From Parascedosporium putredinis (taxonomy: Eukaryota > Ascomycota > Sordariomycetes > Microascales > Microascaceae): 64,000 nt of DNA. The stretch is taken from the NCBI GenBank assembly GCA_949357655.1, contig CASHTG010000001.1, positions 5,014,839-5,078,838 on the forward strand, read 5' to 3'. The number at the start of each line of letters is the position of its first letter. Position 1 is the stretch's first letter. Positions 10,361 to 21,946 of the stretch are shown here, one piece after another. Position numbers and translations under genes: made by a program. A model generated the notes under the pieces. The model did no database searches, was not told where the DNA came from, and saw only the letters and a program-made list of their open reading frames with translations.

Positions 10361-13300
10361 GATTAAAGATAAGAAGGGCCGGCTTTATGGTGCGAGGACC
10401 TTTTCCTAATAAATAGGGGCATCCCGCAAGAATAAATACACTTGTACAACGCGGAGGCGGCATATCTCGAATTAACGGCGCTTGGCCTTGATGCAGGCCT
10501 AGCTAGGGTTAGCTGTGGTGAAGGCCGGGATCACCCGCATCCACTGGTTCCCACGATCCTTCGTATGTCCCCTGATCCGCTCGCGACAGGCAGGCACCAT
10601 GAACATAGACGGGAGGGAGGTGCACTGCTTTTTACCGTTCATTCAATCCGTATCCAAATTGATCAATTCAGGGATTGGTCCAGCTTCACCGTCAAAGAGT
10701 CACGTCAGGTAGATTATAGAAATATTTTCTTTCTCCTCTACTGATCCCTTGTTTTTGAGCGCGCTCTCCGAGCTTTCATCAATGCCTAAGACGTGAATGG
10801 CTTAGCTGACGTGAGATTTTAGGCTTTAAACCAGGGTTCTGCGGTTGCATTTCACAAAATGAAAGCAGGGATCGGCCGCCGAGGCATAATTTCCTCTGAG
10901 CCCAACCTCAGAATTCTCATCCCCGGCCCCAGATACAGGCTGTGCGTCCACGAACCGCCCGTGTCCTATGCATAAGGTGACAACTGATTGGTTGCATGAG
11001 GGTCGTTAGGTCACACCGCGAGTCGCTCTTGCTAAACCCCATTCGTGTAACCTCCATTCAGCTTATGTAACTTTGCTCCTCCACGTATTATGATCGATCG
11101 TTACACTCAAAGCCACTCGTGGAACAGGGAATCGCGTAATAAAACAACAGTAAAAAAGTATAGATAGAATCATAACCTAGATTATCAAGTCAATATTAGA
11201 ACTTGCTCAATTCCGGATCAATAACTAGAGGGGAGTGCGGGCTGATCTAATAGCTGAGTAAATTAAAGTGAGATCGCAAACGCTTGAAGCTCGGACAAAG
11301 TATATTATGAGAGCCTACTGAGGCTCTTACGCGAGCGCCTAACTGACCATGGGTGTACGAGGTGAGCTTGGCCGAGATCATAGATAGACTCTTAACTCGG
11401 TATTCCTTACTATAACTAACTCTAGTGCCCGACTCACGGCTTTACTCACTTATTTATAGTGGGGAAGCCTCTATAGCGTAGATAGTCATAAGATAGCACA
11501 ACGCGTAAGTCAGACCTCGTTACTTAACAATCTTGTCGCTTAGCATGTCCTAAAGTCTTAGCCGCTATAACCACCGATCCTTAAGCTTTGGGCACCTCGA
11601 GTTTTACTGAAACCAACTCCGTCTCTTGCTTAGACAACATATAGCGCGTTTGCGGTGCTATATTCTCAATAGATTCGCTAGAGTTTGGTCTTTAATAAGT
11701 TTGGGTTTATAGCGGGGACTGTCCTGCGAAGCGTCATGTCATCTTGACTCGTTCTTCTCACTCATGCTATGAAGTGGTCTTAGAATCAGCCGCATCTATT
11801 GCCGCGTTTAGACAGCCCCCGACCGCTTCTTCTTTACACGGACTATAGTAAGCAAAGTTCACCCCTAGCTCTCGGCGCCGGCATAACTTGATCTACTGTC
11901 GCTTACGATGCCTTATCATAGAGAAGTCCTGACCTTTTAGATTCGGCGCAGAGTTGTGCTTAGACTTGCCGGGCTGACCGAGCCCGTGAAACATGGAAGA
12001 AGCGAAATGCTTTCTCTAAGGGGCTCGTGACTCTTCTCTCACCTGTCCATGTGATAGGAAATACCCATAGTATAACTAGTCCGGGCTAGATCATAAGGTA
12101 GCCAATTTGGTAGTTCTTTCGTTGCAAGGTAGCTGACGAAGAGAAGCCGGAGTCTCGTAAGACACCATCATGCAAAGTCACTCATCATTTAGAGTAGGCG
12201 GCCCCGGATTCAACACTGATCAAGAAAGACCATATATCAAAGTCAAGTCGTGGAAGGAATTCAAGTGCCTCGGGTAGGTCAAGTCTATCTTATTCCGTTC
12301 TGTCCTATATCATGCACCCACCCTACGGCTTACGCCTTGGTTCTTGATTAATTTAAAGAATTTCTTATGAAATTGCCTGACACGATCGCTTGAATCGCAG
12401 CGCACACCTACACTATACTGTTCCTGTTTTAGATGTCGAATCACCAGAGGTGGCGTTAAACGGGAAACACTGGCCTAGACTAGCTTTTATTGAAGGTGAT
12501 GCCTGATCGAGCCAGGCATATAACTTTGCCACCCTCTCGATCTAGGTTCACTAAAGCTGTCTTTCTGACACTCGGCTCCTCTAGCCTGTGGCTCTATATC
12601 CGGTGTGGATACGCAGAGAGCCGGTGGGCGGTGACCCCCTCCCGCCGTGGCCCTTAGCTTGAAGCTTTACGATCTAGGCTTGAAGAAAATGAACTCGCAT
12701 TTTCCATCTAAAACCAGGTAGGCCGGCTAAGTGTTTTGGTGCCGCGGATAACATATTTCAGCGCTGCGGCTTAGTATACTAGACTTTTCTAGGCCGCCTA
12801 TCGTTGATGATTAAATAAGGTGGAAAGTGAAAGAATAGAATGTACGTGACATAGTCCACCTAAGCTAGCATTAGAAAGAGATAGATTTGATGGCCTCAAT
12901 AGGTTACCGGTTTTAGTCTCCTCTTAACAACGGAATACTAGAGCGAGGTGGGTTTATGAAAAGGATGGTCATACTTCGTACTTCGTCGTATTATCTAACT
13001 ATGATAGACTTGGAAGGTCGATTTTCACTCCTTGAACCTGATGTGTTCGTCTAAGCTCAATCAAGACTAGCGTCCTACCACTAGCCGCCGTCGGGCTGGC
13101 ATTTCGATAATCGGTATCCAATCCCTTACGCGAAGGGAAGGTGCAAGCAGCTTAGGGATAGCCACTTGTAAGCTTAACCAATTATAGCTACGGCTGTTTA
13201 CGTGTGTGATGGCTGAACTTACGTATTCACATAACCCTAGGCAGGGACCTGGCCGAGCTTCTGTTTTAGGTTAGAGAAGGACCCGGAAATTCCCGCTTTG

Positions 13301-14122
13301 AAACGCCACCACCGGCACTGCTCGAGTTTGCCAAGCACGATCTTCCTCCTCAGGGTTGTCTCGTAGAGGGTGATCAGCATCCTGGAAGGTCGCTTTAAAG
13401 CCGAAATTATCTATGATATGACGCTCTTACCCCTTTTAGCTATGAAGTAGTATATCGTGGCGTTTCCCCTTTGCTTCATCCTGGGTAGCTCCCCGTGATC
13501 TGCAGGGAGACGGCGTTCGCCCCATCTAGCTAAGGCTCATCCGGTACTGATCCCCTTAGCGCAATTCAGGTGATATATGATGATCCTCAAGGCAAGTGCT
13601 ACTGAATAGAGACTCTAACAAATTGGAAACCTGGACATATGCCCTATAGAAGTCGGTGGTACGCTAGAAGGGTTTCAGCAAATAGTAGAGATGAAGGGAC
13701 ACCTGAACCAGGCATCCCGTATCGATACTGTAGTCATGCGAACCCACTCACACGTGGGCGGAAAACCCGGGCCCGCGAAATCAATGGTAAAGAGTCCGAA
13801 TACATCATCGACGCCTCGATCTAATGAGGGATAATAAATCAGCCCTAAATTGGAATTTCCTCTTTAAGTCGATGCTGTTCATAGGCGGGACATAGGTGGC
13901 TAGTGGTAAAGATCTACGATAGTGGATCTTTGTTCTTTATTAGCGTCGAGCAGCAGTCGCTGCGCTATCAACCTATATATCTTGAAACATTCTTCACGAC
14001 GCCCCGCTCTAATTACTTTTTCTTCTTTCTTTCATTTTTCATCCCCAGATTCCTTAACAGCCTCGACCTTAGCACATGTACGAAGACGTTTCAGGACTAG
14101 ATTCTATGATAGGATCACTCTC
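10361..14122. other. 3.8 kb gene-free region
   Basis: Apart from promoter sequence for the two flanking genes I see nothing I can name. Between about 10750 and 13640 no frame in either direction reaches 60 codons, which is unusual for DNA that is not strikingly AT-rich. CTAG, TTAG and CTTA are frequent, so stop codons are dense on both strands. No LTR, tandem repeat or tRNA-like pair was found by eye. It may be an old degraded repeat or spacer DNA. Confidence 0.55.
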
Positions 14123-15588
14123 ATGGCTCTCGACTCCTTCGCCACTGAGGCGTTCACCCTCCTCTCCTTAGGCATCTCGATCATTCTCTTCCGAACTTTC
14201 GCACGATGGAAACTAGTAGGCTTTTCAGGATTAGAGGCCGACGACTACCTCATGCTTCTAGTGGTCGTACCGTACTCTATTGAGACAGGACTTGGATATG
14301 CCGTGGGCGCTGCGGCCAATGGATTAACCAACAGCGGACTAACAGACGAACAGAGGGCCGCTTTAAGCCCTGACAGTGAAGAATACTCATGGAGGTCAGT
14401 CGGATTGCATTCATCAGTATATTGCTAAGCCGTTTTTAACAAATTATAGGATCATCGGCTCCAAGATCCAGGTTGCCGGTTGGGTTATGTATGTATCAGT
14501 GCTTTGGATCATCAAGGCGTCTCTTTGCGCCTTCTACATTCGCCTCACAGTAAGTGGATGCTACAATCAACGCACATCTCCGCGACCTGAACCTTCCGCC
14601 TAAACAATATATCTCACCTTTGACTAAAGGCCGGATTAAAAGCGTATCGAATCCGCCTGATAGCTGGCTTTGCACTCATCATTATCACCTACCTTGCCGT
14701 TCTCCTCTCTATTCTATTTGGATGTAGCTCGATGAAAAGAATTGGCAGATAAATCCTGATCCCGGTAGTGAGTATTGACATCTGGGATAACCCCCGTTGT
14801 CTATCCATTACCTACAAGCCCCGCTAACGCGTGAATTACCATAGATCTTTGCCAGCCAGCAATGTCTAACCTTAACATCTTCATGACACTTGTTCTCAAT
14901 ATTATCACAGATATATATCTCGTCTTGATACCTATCCCGATGCTATGGGGAGTCCAGCTACCAACTATCAAGAGGATTGGCCTTTGTGTCATCTTCTCCG
15001 GGGCTATATTTGTTATGACCGCGGGAATCTTACGGTGCATTCTAATTCTACAGGTAAAATACCGTTAAAATGCGTTGCCTTTTCTCCTTTATGGAGGTGT
15101 TGACGCTAATCCATTTACACCCCTGATAGAATCCTATCACCGGACCTCGACAAGGTTCGGCGTGGGCCGTTCGAGAATCATTCGTTGCCGTTGCCACCTC
15201 CAGCCTACCAATGATATGGGCCATCGTACGCCGCTGGCTCAAGCGATGGTTTGGCTCTATCCTATCCTCGAATAAGAAGACAACCGGACCCGAACCTGGA
15301 AGCATTATGCTCGGTGATCGAACTAATCATTCCGATTGGCACAAGCAGCGTACACAAGCCACTGTTACTGCAAATGCTGTTGGTAAAGGTACTAGCAGCG
15401 ACGATTTTACGAATTTCAATGATGGGGATTCTGAGGACGGCATAATCCCTAAGACCAGGCCTTATGGCGGTATCAGAAAGGAAGTGGAAGTTACTATTGA
15501 GACGGACTGGCCTGACCAACAAGACCCCAACCATACTCACGACGATAGGCATATGGGTTGCCATAACCACCATAGCAGGGCTGTCTAG
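14123..15588 (+). CDS. Fungal rhodopsin-domain integral membrane protein (PTH11-related), one apparent 1-base deletion
   Basis: Seven-helix-type membrane protein of the fungal rhodopsin-domain family (PF20684 type, related to PTH11-like receptors). Five exons: 14123-14394, 14450-14549, 14630-14764, 14845-15053 and 15130-15588, all GT-AG. Hydrophobic helices include ISIILFRTFARW, VMYVSVLWIIKASLCAFYIRL, LIAGFALIIITYLAVLLSILFGC, the IITDIYLVLIPIPMLWG segment, and FVAVATSSLPMIWAIVRRWL. The EADDYLML motif after helix 1 is characteristic of the family. The tail from about 15250 is hydrophilic, Asp/His-rich and cytosolic by analogy. The frame is lost at A4 14735-14738 in exon 3; a fifth A restores the KNWQINPDP-type segment. 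ATG 14123 is preferred over the upstream in-frame ATG 13922, whose extension looks like 5' leader. Confidence 0.86.
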
Positions 15589-15862
15589 GTATCTTAATAA
15601 CTATATCACGGCAGTTTTGTGTTGACATGCACTAAATAGGCTTCTTAGGGTGGCATCGGGTATCTACGTCGTCTAGGTATCTTCTGGTTTTAATGTTTAC
15701 GCGCGTCGGGGCAGAATGCTTAGCAGCTGCTGTAGGGTCGTTATTTACGTATTTATGTTATAGGAAGGGTCATTTGCTGGGCTTATATATCGGGACAGAG
15801 CGCGTAGCTTGATTTGTGAAAGGCCACTTAGAAGTGTTAAGTGGATTAACTCTGCTGAAATG

Positions 15863-15966
15863 TCCACTTAACACTGCTGAAATGATCATAATGTAATATT
15901 AAGGACCGGACCTATCCACTTAACACTGCTGAAATGATCATAATGTAATATTAAGGACCGGACCTA
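15863..15966. repeat. Tandem duplication of a 52-bp unit
   Basis: Two consecutive copies, 15863-15914 and 15915-15966, differ only at the end of the unit. Each starts TCCACTTAACACTGC and ends near GGACCGGACCTA. A further partial match (CTGCTGAAATGTCC) lies just upstream at about 15851. The unit lies 3' of the rhodopsin-domain gene. Confidence 0.9.
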
Positions 15967-16121
15967 AACATAAATATGATGCCTAGTAATAATGTAGTTT
16001 TAAACTTAAAGTATAAGTTCAAAATCAAATGTTCTCTTATAACCGCCGACATGGTCCTCATTTTAGATATTGAGGGGGTTTAGATGATACTCCTTTAGCT
16101 GTAAATAAATGTTTGAAAAAC

Positions 16122-16202
16122 GGTTCGTCTTAAGCCTTACGAGCTTTTGTCCTAATCTGACCTACTATTAGGACAAAAGCTCGTAAAGGCTTAAGACGAA
16201 CC
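16122..16202. repeat. Long near-perfect inverted repeat (hairpin), 35/36-bp arms, 10-bp loop
   Basis: Left arm 16122-16156 begins GGTTCGTCTTAAGCC. Right arm 16167-16202 is its reverse complement with a single extra base, and the loop is 16157-16166. In DNA it could form a cruciform; if transcribed, it would form a strong stem with no run of T afterwards, so it is not a classical terminator. A foldback/MITE-like remnant or small-RNA source are the alternatives. Confidence 0.93.
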
Positions 16203-17456
16203 ATCATTCTCCCCTAGTAAAGGCCTATATAACGAGCTTACAGTATATTCCTCCCTCCTTGCAACGAGTCCCGGTCTCTTATATAATGTCGGCTCATACT
16301 GTCGAGGAAGCGAATAAGGGCGAGATTGCCGTAGCTGGCTTGAAGTATATAGAGACTCGTAGTAAATATTATAGAGTAAGTTCGACTAGACGTAATACCC
16401 GTGTCATACCTGAAACCTTGCACAGACGAAAATTAACTATTAGCCTACTTTTAAATAATAAGACCTATGCTACTATCTTATTGATTAACGGCGGCATTAC
16501 TAGCGTCTGCTACAATGATATAGTTACAATAGAGCTTAGGAGCTTTAGCGACTTGTAGACTTAGAGGCTGCCCCGGAACAGAGTTAAGAGAAAGTAATAA
16601 GAACCGGCGGGGGCGCGCGGAATAACTGGGGAAGCGGGTCCCGGAAGCCGTGCTGCTTCATGTAAGCATGCGGAGCGAGGACCGAGTCCGTATCATTGCT
16701 AGAGCTCAGGGGTATATCAGTCACCTCGGTATTACAATTATAAATATTCTCATTTTAGGTGTGCTGCTAGGGACGTAGGTACCCTCAAGTTTGCCTTCGA
16801 TATCGGCAGCCGCTGAGAATAGATATACCCTAAAGTTCAATCTTATTAGCATTCGAATTGAAACCCAGACTATAATCTATAATTAGTCTCGGGACATATA
16901 AGAGCACACTATAGTAGAGGAATTCACGAAATATATCAATCCGTATATTAAAATAACTAGATTTAAATACCTCTTCTTAGTGAAGCAAGTTACTATAAAG
17001 ATTAGTATAGAGCCTTACGAACTTTGAATATAGTGGGGGTCCGCTAAGTATTTCCTAGAAGTTAACGACCCTTATCATGTTAACGCTTATACTCGACGAT
17101 CTTATATGAGAATAAGACAGACTCATCAAAATACTTATCTAGATCTACTATACTCACCATCCTTTAAGTTAGAGTAGATTAGTTCCTTATAAAGTATTAC
17201 CACCGCGTAGATTATGCGGGTTTGAAGGCTGCTTACTCCTGATATTAACGGAATACTACTAGAGTTTATCAATCTTGATACTCGAGGTGATGATATGATA
17301 GGTCTACTATCTTATTACAACTATAAAGAGTGTGATATCCACTACTAATATAGTCTTAACTTAAAGAGATCCCTTTTATATATATACTAAGTTAGCTAGA
17401 GACCTAGAACTGATCCTTGATAGTATATCCGACTATTCCGCCAATCTTTTGCCTGC
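16203..17456 (+). other. Degenerate coding-like remnant, possibly an old retroelement
   Basis: A 99-codon open frame at 16259-16558 contains KTYATILLINGGITSV, weakly reminiscent of a retroviral-type aspartic protease strand (a D-S/T-G-like loop would be mutated to NGG). It is followed by about 900 bp of TA-rich sequence broken by many stops, with short protein-like stretches such as EIYQSVY and FLVKQVTIKISIEPYEL (the second read through a stop-free patch near 16970-17025). I do not recognise the family. Stop-rich, TA-rich sequence suggests RIP-type decay. Confidence 0.3.
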
Positions 17457-18835
17457 TCAACCGTTGTTTTTAAGTAAGCCACGTACACCATTATGTCCTA
17501 GATAGCAACCTAAAAGCATTATCCCAAATTCATCTAAGTTATTTACCCGATTATCTTTCAAGGCGCTTTCGAGACTCTGTAGCGTTGCCGTAGGTACACT
17601 ACCAGTGTTCCAGGCTATTGCAAAGTCTACCGGGTTGTTCGCATACCATAGTCCCGACGAGAGCGACCACGGTTGGCATTGGGTTTCTAGGGGAATGCTT
17701 ACGCTTTGGCCTGTAACTACCGCGTAAATCATGAGAAGCTGGCTTGTAAATATTGCAGTACGGCGAGAGGATTCCTGCAAGATCCACTGTCGCCAGAACA
17801 AGTCTGTCTCTGCTAGGGGATATAGGGCAAGATGCGGAGGAGCGTCTGTATAGGGTGCCGAACGTATATGGAAGAGAAGAGCGTGCAATGATGCCTCAAT
17901 CTTAGGGATACTATCTATTGCTCTTGAGCGAACTTCAAGATCACTGTCTAGTAGCGCTATGATATGATAGATCCCGAGCGCGCAGGTTACCGCAAGGCAG
18001 TCTTGAGCAGACGTCGGGGTTGGACAGTTCGTTAGGTCACTAAGTCCAGCTACTGCTGATTGTAGAACGAAGTGTTCATTCCTCTCTGTTTTGCTTATAT
18101 AGAGTGCGCAGCATGAAACCGCATCTATAGGTAGAATTAGCCCTCATTTAATATATAAATTAAGTTGTTAGGGATATTGCTAACCGCGTAGACATGGGAA
18201 GGTCTCAGTACGTTGGAATATTTCCATATGACACCATGGTATTTCTAGCATCTTCACAAGGTTGTTTGGAATATCAGAGAGATACTTTATCGCGTACCGA
18301 ATTCTAGCGGACATAGCCGCCGACAGGGGCCGAAGAACTGGGCACCATGTCACAGGTGGCGTGGTAGATAAACCTGGTACAAGCGTCGCAGTTGCTAACT
18401 CAACGATGTCTGTAGTGTCGTCGCCCTCGTCGGGACATTCGTTCTCATTCGCGAGACTATTAAGATTTGCCCCTTGGCTCATCAGCAGATCAGGATCAGC
18501 CCCGGTGCAACCGGGGCTCATAGTGGTCCATGGGGCGATTTCTAGTGCATTCCCGGATCCAAAAAGGCTCAACATCGGCTCCTGGAGCGGGAGGGCGGTA
18601 GAGGGAGATCCTCGGTGAGCCAGTCTCCCGAATCGGCTGGGCTAGGTGATAGTAATTCCCGATTCTCACGCATTCTTGATATGCTTGACTTCGTCCGCTC
18701 GGGGTAAATGCATGAGATACCGCGGTTCGAGCAGCGGAGACACGTGGGGACTGCAAAATCACACCGCCGCTTCGCCTTTGCGCAGGCGGAGCAAGACTTT
18801 TGGCGCGGGATTCCACGATTTTGCATCGCGGCCAT
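17457..18835 (-). CDS. Zn2Cys6 binuclear-cluster transcription factor (one apparent 1-base deletion)
   Basis: Fungal nuclear regulator. Residues 15-42 from ATG 18835 contain the complete binuclear zinc cluster: CSACAKAKRRC followed by CLRCSNRGISC, with all six cysteines. A Pro/Ser-rich linker follows, then an effector region with conserved helices (ALHALLFHIRSAP, DLFWRQWILQESSRRT). Two exons: 18835-18185 and 18124-17457; the 60-bp intron 18125-18184 has GT...TATAG ends and restores frame. Within exon 1 the frame shifts by one base between about 18590 and 18606. About 435 codons, typical of small Zn2Cys6 regulators. It is divergent from the NmrA-like gene 369 bp away, which suggests shared control. 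A second ATG at codon 4 is an alternative start. Confidence 0.87.
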
Positions 18836-18981
18836 GGCAGTGTGCTTTTGGTTTTACTTTGCGAACCTTTCGGGCCTCTCGGATTGTATCAAGTGCAGCT
18901 GTCGCGAAGCATTGTTAGGTGAGTGCGAAGCGGTGCGACGCGGAACATGGCGCCTACTTTAGTCTAGAAATCACATTCTGG

Positions 18982-18991
18982 CGGAATCCCG
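18982..18991. promoter_or_regulatory. CGG-AATC-CCG candidate Zn2Cys6 binding site
   Basis: Inverted CGG half-sites with a 4-bp spacer, within TGGCGGAATCCCGC. CGG-Nx-CCG is the known binding pattern of fungal binuclear-cluster factors. Binding by the adjacent regulator is an inference. Confidence 0.55.
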
Positions 18992-19023
18992 CTCGAATTC
19001 TAGACCCCGCAAAAAACATATGG

Positions 19024-19033
19024 CGGAATGCCG
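19024..19033. promoter_or_regulatory. CGG-AATG-CCG candidate Zn2Cys6 binding site
   Basis: Second copy, 42 bp downstream of the first (about four helical turns), within TGGCGGAATGCCGC; 13 of 14 bases match the first site. Confidence 0.55.
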
Positions 19034-19204
19034 CAGGTCATTCGGCTTCCACTACCCGAAGTCCATTGCGAAGTCGAAGGAATTATAAGGTAAGGACCTC
19101 CTCACGATGATAGAAGGGAATTAAAACCATTCTTCGAGCGGAAAGGATCGTAATAACATTTTCCACGACTAGATTGATTCTCTTTAACGAAAAGATCTTC
19201 AATT

Positions 19205-20117
19205 ATGTCCGGACCCGTTTTCGTTTGCGGCGCTACAGGAACACAAGGTGGCGCTGTGGCCCGTCACCTACGCAAGGCCAATGCAACAGTCCATGCCCTC
19301 GTCCGCCATGGGACTAACGCTAACGCGCTAATCGAAAACGGCATCCGAGTGTTTCGTGGATCCTACGACGACGTGGATTCGCTCAAGGCCGCCCTTAACG
19401 GCGTAACCACAGCATTCCTCAACTTCTCCCCATCTTTCAGTGATTTCGAGGAGGAGCTCCGCCACGCTAAGACACTAGTATCGGCAGCCCGGGAGGCCCG
19501 CGTCCAGCACATCGTGTACTCAAGTTCATTCGGCCTCGAGGAGGATGAGCTATCCCGACCCGGCCTCGACCCGAACGGCATCGTCGCTAAAATCTATCAG
19601 ATAAAGAGGGATGTCACCCGGGAGATGACTACATACCCCTCGTACACGATTCTACGTCCAGCTAAGTTTCTTAGCGACCTCATCGGCCCTGCGGCCAGAT
19701 GGTTCGGCGATCTCACCACCACCGGAGTCTTTGAGACTGCTCTTCCCAAGGTGTGACAGGCCCCTATGTGGACAACGATGACATTGGCGCTTTCGGGGCA
19801 GCTGCCCTACTCGACCCGGAGACCTTTGCTGGGCAGCGCGTCGACGTTTTTACTGAGTTGATCACACCGGAGGATCTGATTTTGAGACTAGGCCGAGCCG
19901 TTGGGAAGAAGATGAGCGTGCGCTTCCTATCTGAGGAGGAAGTAGAGGAAGGGAAGAAAACAAATCTTATGCTCGAGGCGCAGATAAGTATGAGGGAGAA
20001 AAGTTCGTTAGCTGATATGGATAGGGTTAAATCTTGGGGGTACCTGTCGGCTCATATACTATATTTTTGGAAAGAGAGAAGGAAAGGCTTCAGGCTACAT
20101 ATGCTAAGCTATCTTAG
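19205..20117 (+). CDS. NmrA-like NAD(P)-binding protein (two apparent 1-base deletions)
   Basis: Atypical short-chain dehydrogenase fold of the NmrA type, which binds NAD(P) and usually acts as a redox sensor or negative regulator rather than as an enzyme. The N-terminal dinucleotide motif is VFVCGATGTQGGAVARHL (GxxGxxG). Further family features are the IVYSSSFGLE strand, YTILRPAKFL, and DNDDIGAFGAAAL. About 304 codons, as usual. The frame slips at GTGTG 19751-19755 and at G5 20036-20040. Adding one base at each gives a continuous protein ending FLEREKERL... with stop 20115-20117; without them the C-terminus reads into unrelated sequence. It shares a promoter with the Zn2Cys6 gene, recalling the NmrA-regulator theme, but a physical interaction is only inferred. 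Confidence 0.9.
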
Positions 20118-21946
20118 GTTTAGAGGTGCTTAACTTTTCGAGTGAGGTTATTGTTTATTTACTAACTTATATCTCTATTTACCGGGGACCTAGTAGATGG
20201 TACCTCGCCCCTTACTTAAGCTATTTTAGAGAAATCGCCGCCATCCCTCCTATATTGAATCACTATTCAGCGGGGCTAGCTAGCGATCTAACATTCATAA
20301 CGAAATCCTCGAGAGTTAGCTCCTCGTCGGGAGTTTGCCACGAGAGGTTATCCGGTCGCCCGGCGCTCTTCGCCCCTATGCTAAGCCCTATCTAGTCCTA
20401 CTAACATAAATAACTTTTCTTTATAGCACTACCTAAGTGATATAGCTAGGTAAATTAGCGATATAGGTTTTAAATAGTATTATAAACTTGTCAGCAGGTC
20501 TCCGCGGGCTAATAATACCTTAGTATTAGCAGGATAGTACTCGACGTGCTAATAACCTAGATTAGTATTAGGTTACTATGATATATACTACTATATTAGA
20601 AGTAGTATAGTCTCTATATAAATAAGTAGGGGCGGGTAACTGATTATAGGAATAGGGTGCGGCCTCGGGGTGTTAAATAGTTGCTCGACTTGTAAACAAA
20701 AGCTTCTCAGCCAGCATCTGCTAAAGGGTTAGAAGAAGATTCTTATATTTAAGCTATATTAGAAATTGAGGGCGTAGAGTATTTCTAGCCCTATTCTATT
20801 TTTAGTGGCTAGGTCCTCTTTCGCCCTTATAATGTCTAACATCTCTTCCTAGCATTCAACTAAGCTATTATCTGAAAGTCCTCCCTATCGAATCATGATA
20901 ACGACTCACTAGTAAGCAGTGTATTGAAGGTTGAATTTTTAAGCGTGTTTCTGCTAACACCTAGAATTCGTATTCTGATAAATAAAAACATCTTTCTACC
21001 TTTCTTTATTAATTCCTAAGCTTCGTAGCACCTAGTTACGTTGGGAGGTATGTCTGATAGAACGCTACTAAGACTTGATTGTCCTCTAGAAGAATAGTTA
21101 CAGCCCTGCCAGCGAGCTCAGAGTCCGACGATGGCTTAGTGGTGAGACTTTAGGGAAAGGAGCAACGTACAGTCTATATATTTTCAAAACATAGGCTTGC
21201 TAGTGCGAGCCTCCCGAATCCCGTACTCGGCCCCGTCGCTGCTCTCTAGAGAACCATCACTGAGCTCTACCTTATAGACAACTCTAGAGACTACCAGGGT
21301 GCCTATCAGCCCGTAAACTTCCCGTAGGTTAGATAGTAACTCTCTATCATCTGGAAATTGATATGGATTAGATTAGTAGATACTTTGCGCTCGGCTAGGC
21401 TATGAAAGTAAGGTATACTAGAAGCCCACCTCATCTCCCACCCTATATTAAATTCTGCTAGTATATATAACCGCCGCCTTTAGTACTATAAGGAGCTCTT
21501 TTCCGACTATTTAAAATTATGCTACGCCGTCTTACATCAGTCAAAACAGACTACAGTGAGCTCCTAGCTAATTCACTATACTAAGGATCGCTAAGAAGAA
21601 CAGCTACCTAGAATTATATCTTATTAGATTAGCGCCTTTAGCAACATCGACATAATCTTCATACCTAGAGTTTTAAGAGCTATATTAGAGACACTGAGTT
21701 ACGAGAAGTTATTCTCGCCCTATATTTCAAATCAATCTTATGTAACTTTTAGTTTGAGTGCAGCGGCGCTAAAACTCGCTTCTATATCTTAAGTTTACAG
21801 ATAAGAGAGGAAGCTTTAAAGAGGTTTAAGTAACATCAACATAGTGGGTGCATCACTGAGACTACTCTATCACACTATGAGATGTACGAATTTCTCTATC
21901 TTCCCATATAGTATACCCCTAAGGGATAGTTACAGTAGTAACTACA
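20118..21946. other. AT-rich intergenic stretch with coding-like debris
   Basis: Rich in TA and CTAG, with stops in all frames. From about 21340 to 21900 the plus strand has protein-like stretches separated by TAG codons in positions where Trp would be plausible, suggesting RIP-type decay of an unidentified gene or repeat. I could not assign a family, and no terminal repeats were found. Confidence 0.45.

Larger units (their letters stand above)
18836..19204. promoter_or_regulatory. Shared bidirectional promoter of the Zn2Cys6 regulator and NmrA-like genes
   Basis: The two starts lie 369 bp apart on opposite strands. The region holds two CGG-N4-CCG inverted half-sites (listed separately) inside a longer shared word TGGCGGAATNCCGC, the type of site bound by dimeric Zn2Cys6 proteins. 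A pyrimidine-rich stretch lies just before the NmrA-like ATG. Confidence 0.65.

Noticed and set aside
13922..14122. Upstream in-frame start adding 67 residues to the rhodopsin-domain protein
   Set aside because: The extension is Ser/Phe/Arg-rich without family similarity, whereas MALDSFATEAF... begins right at the first membrane helix.
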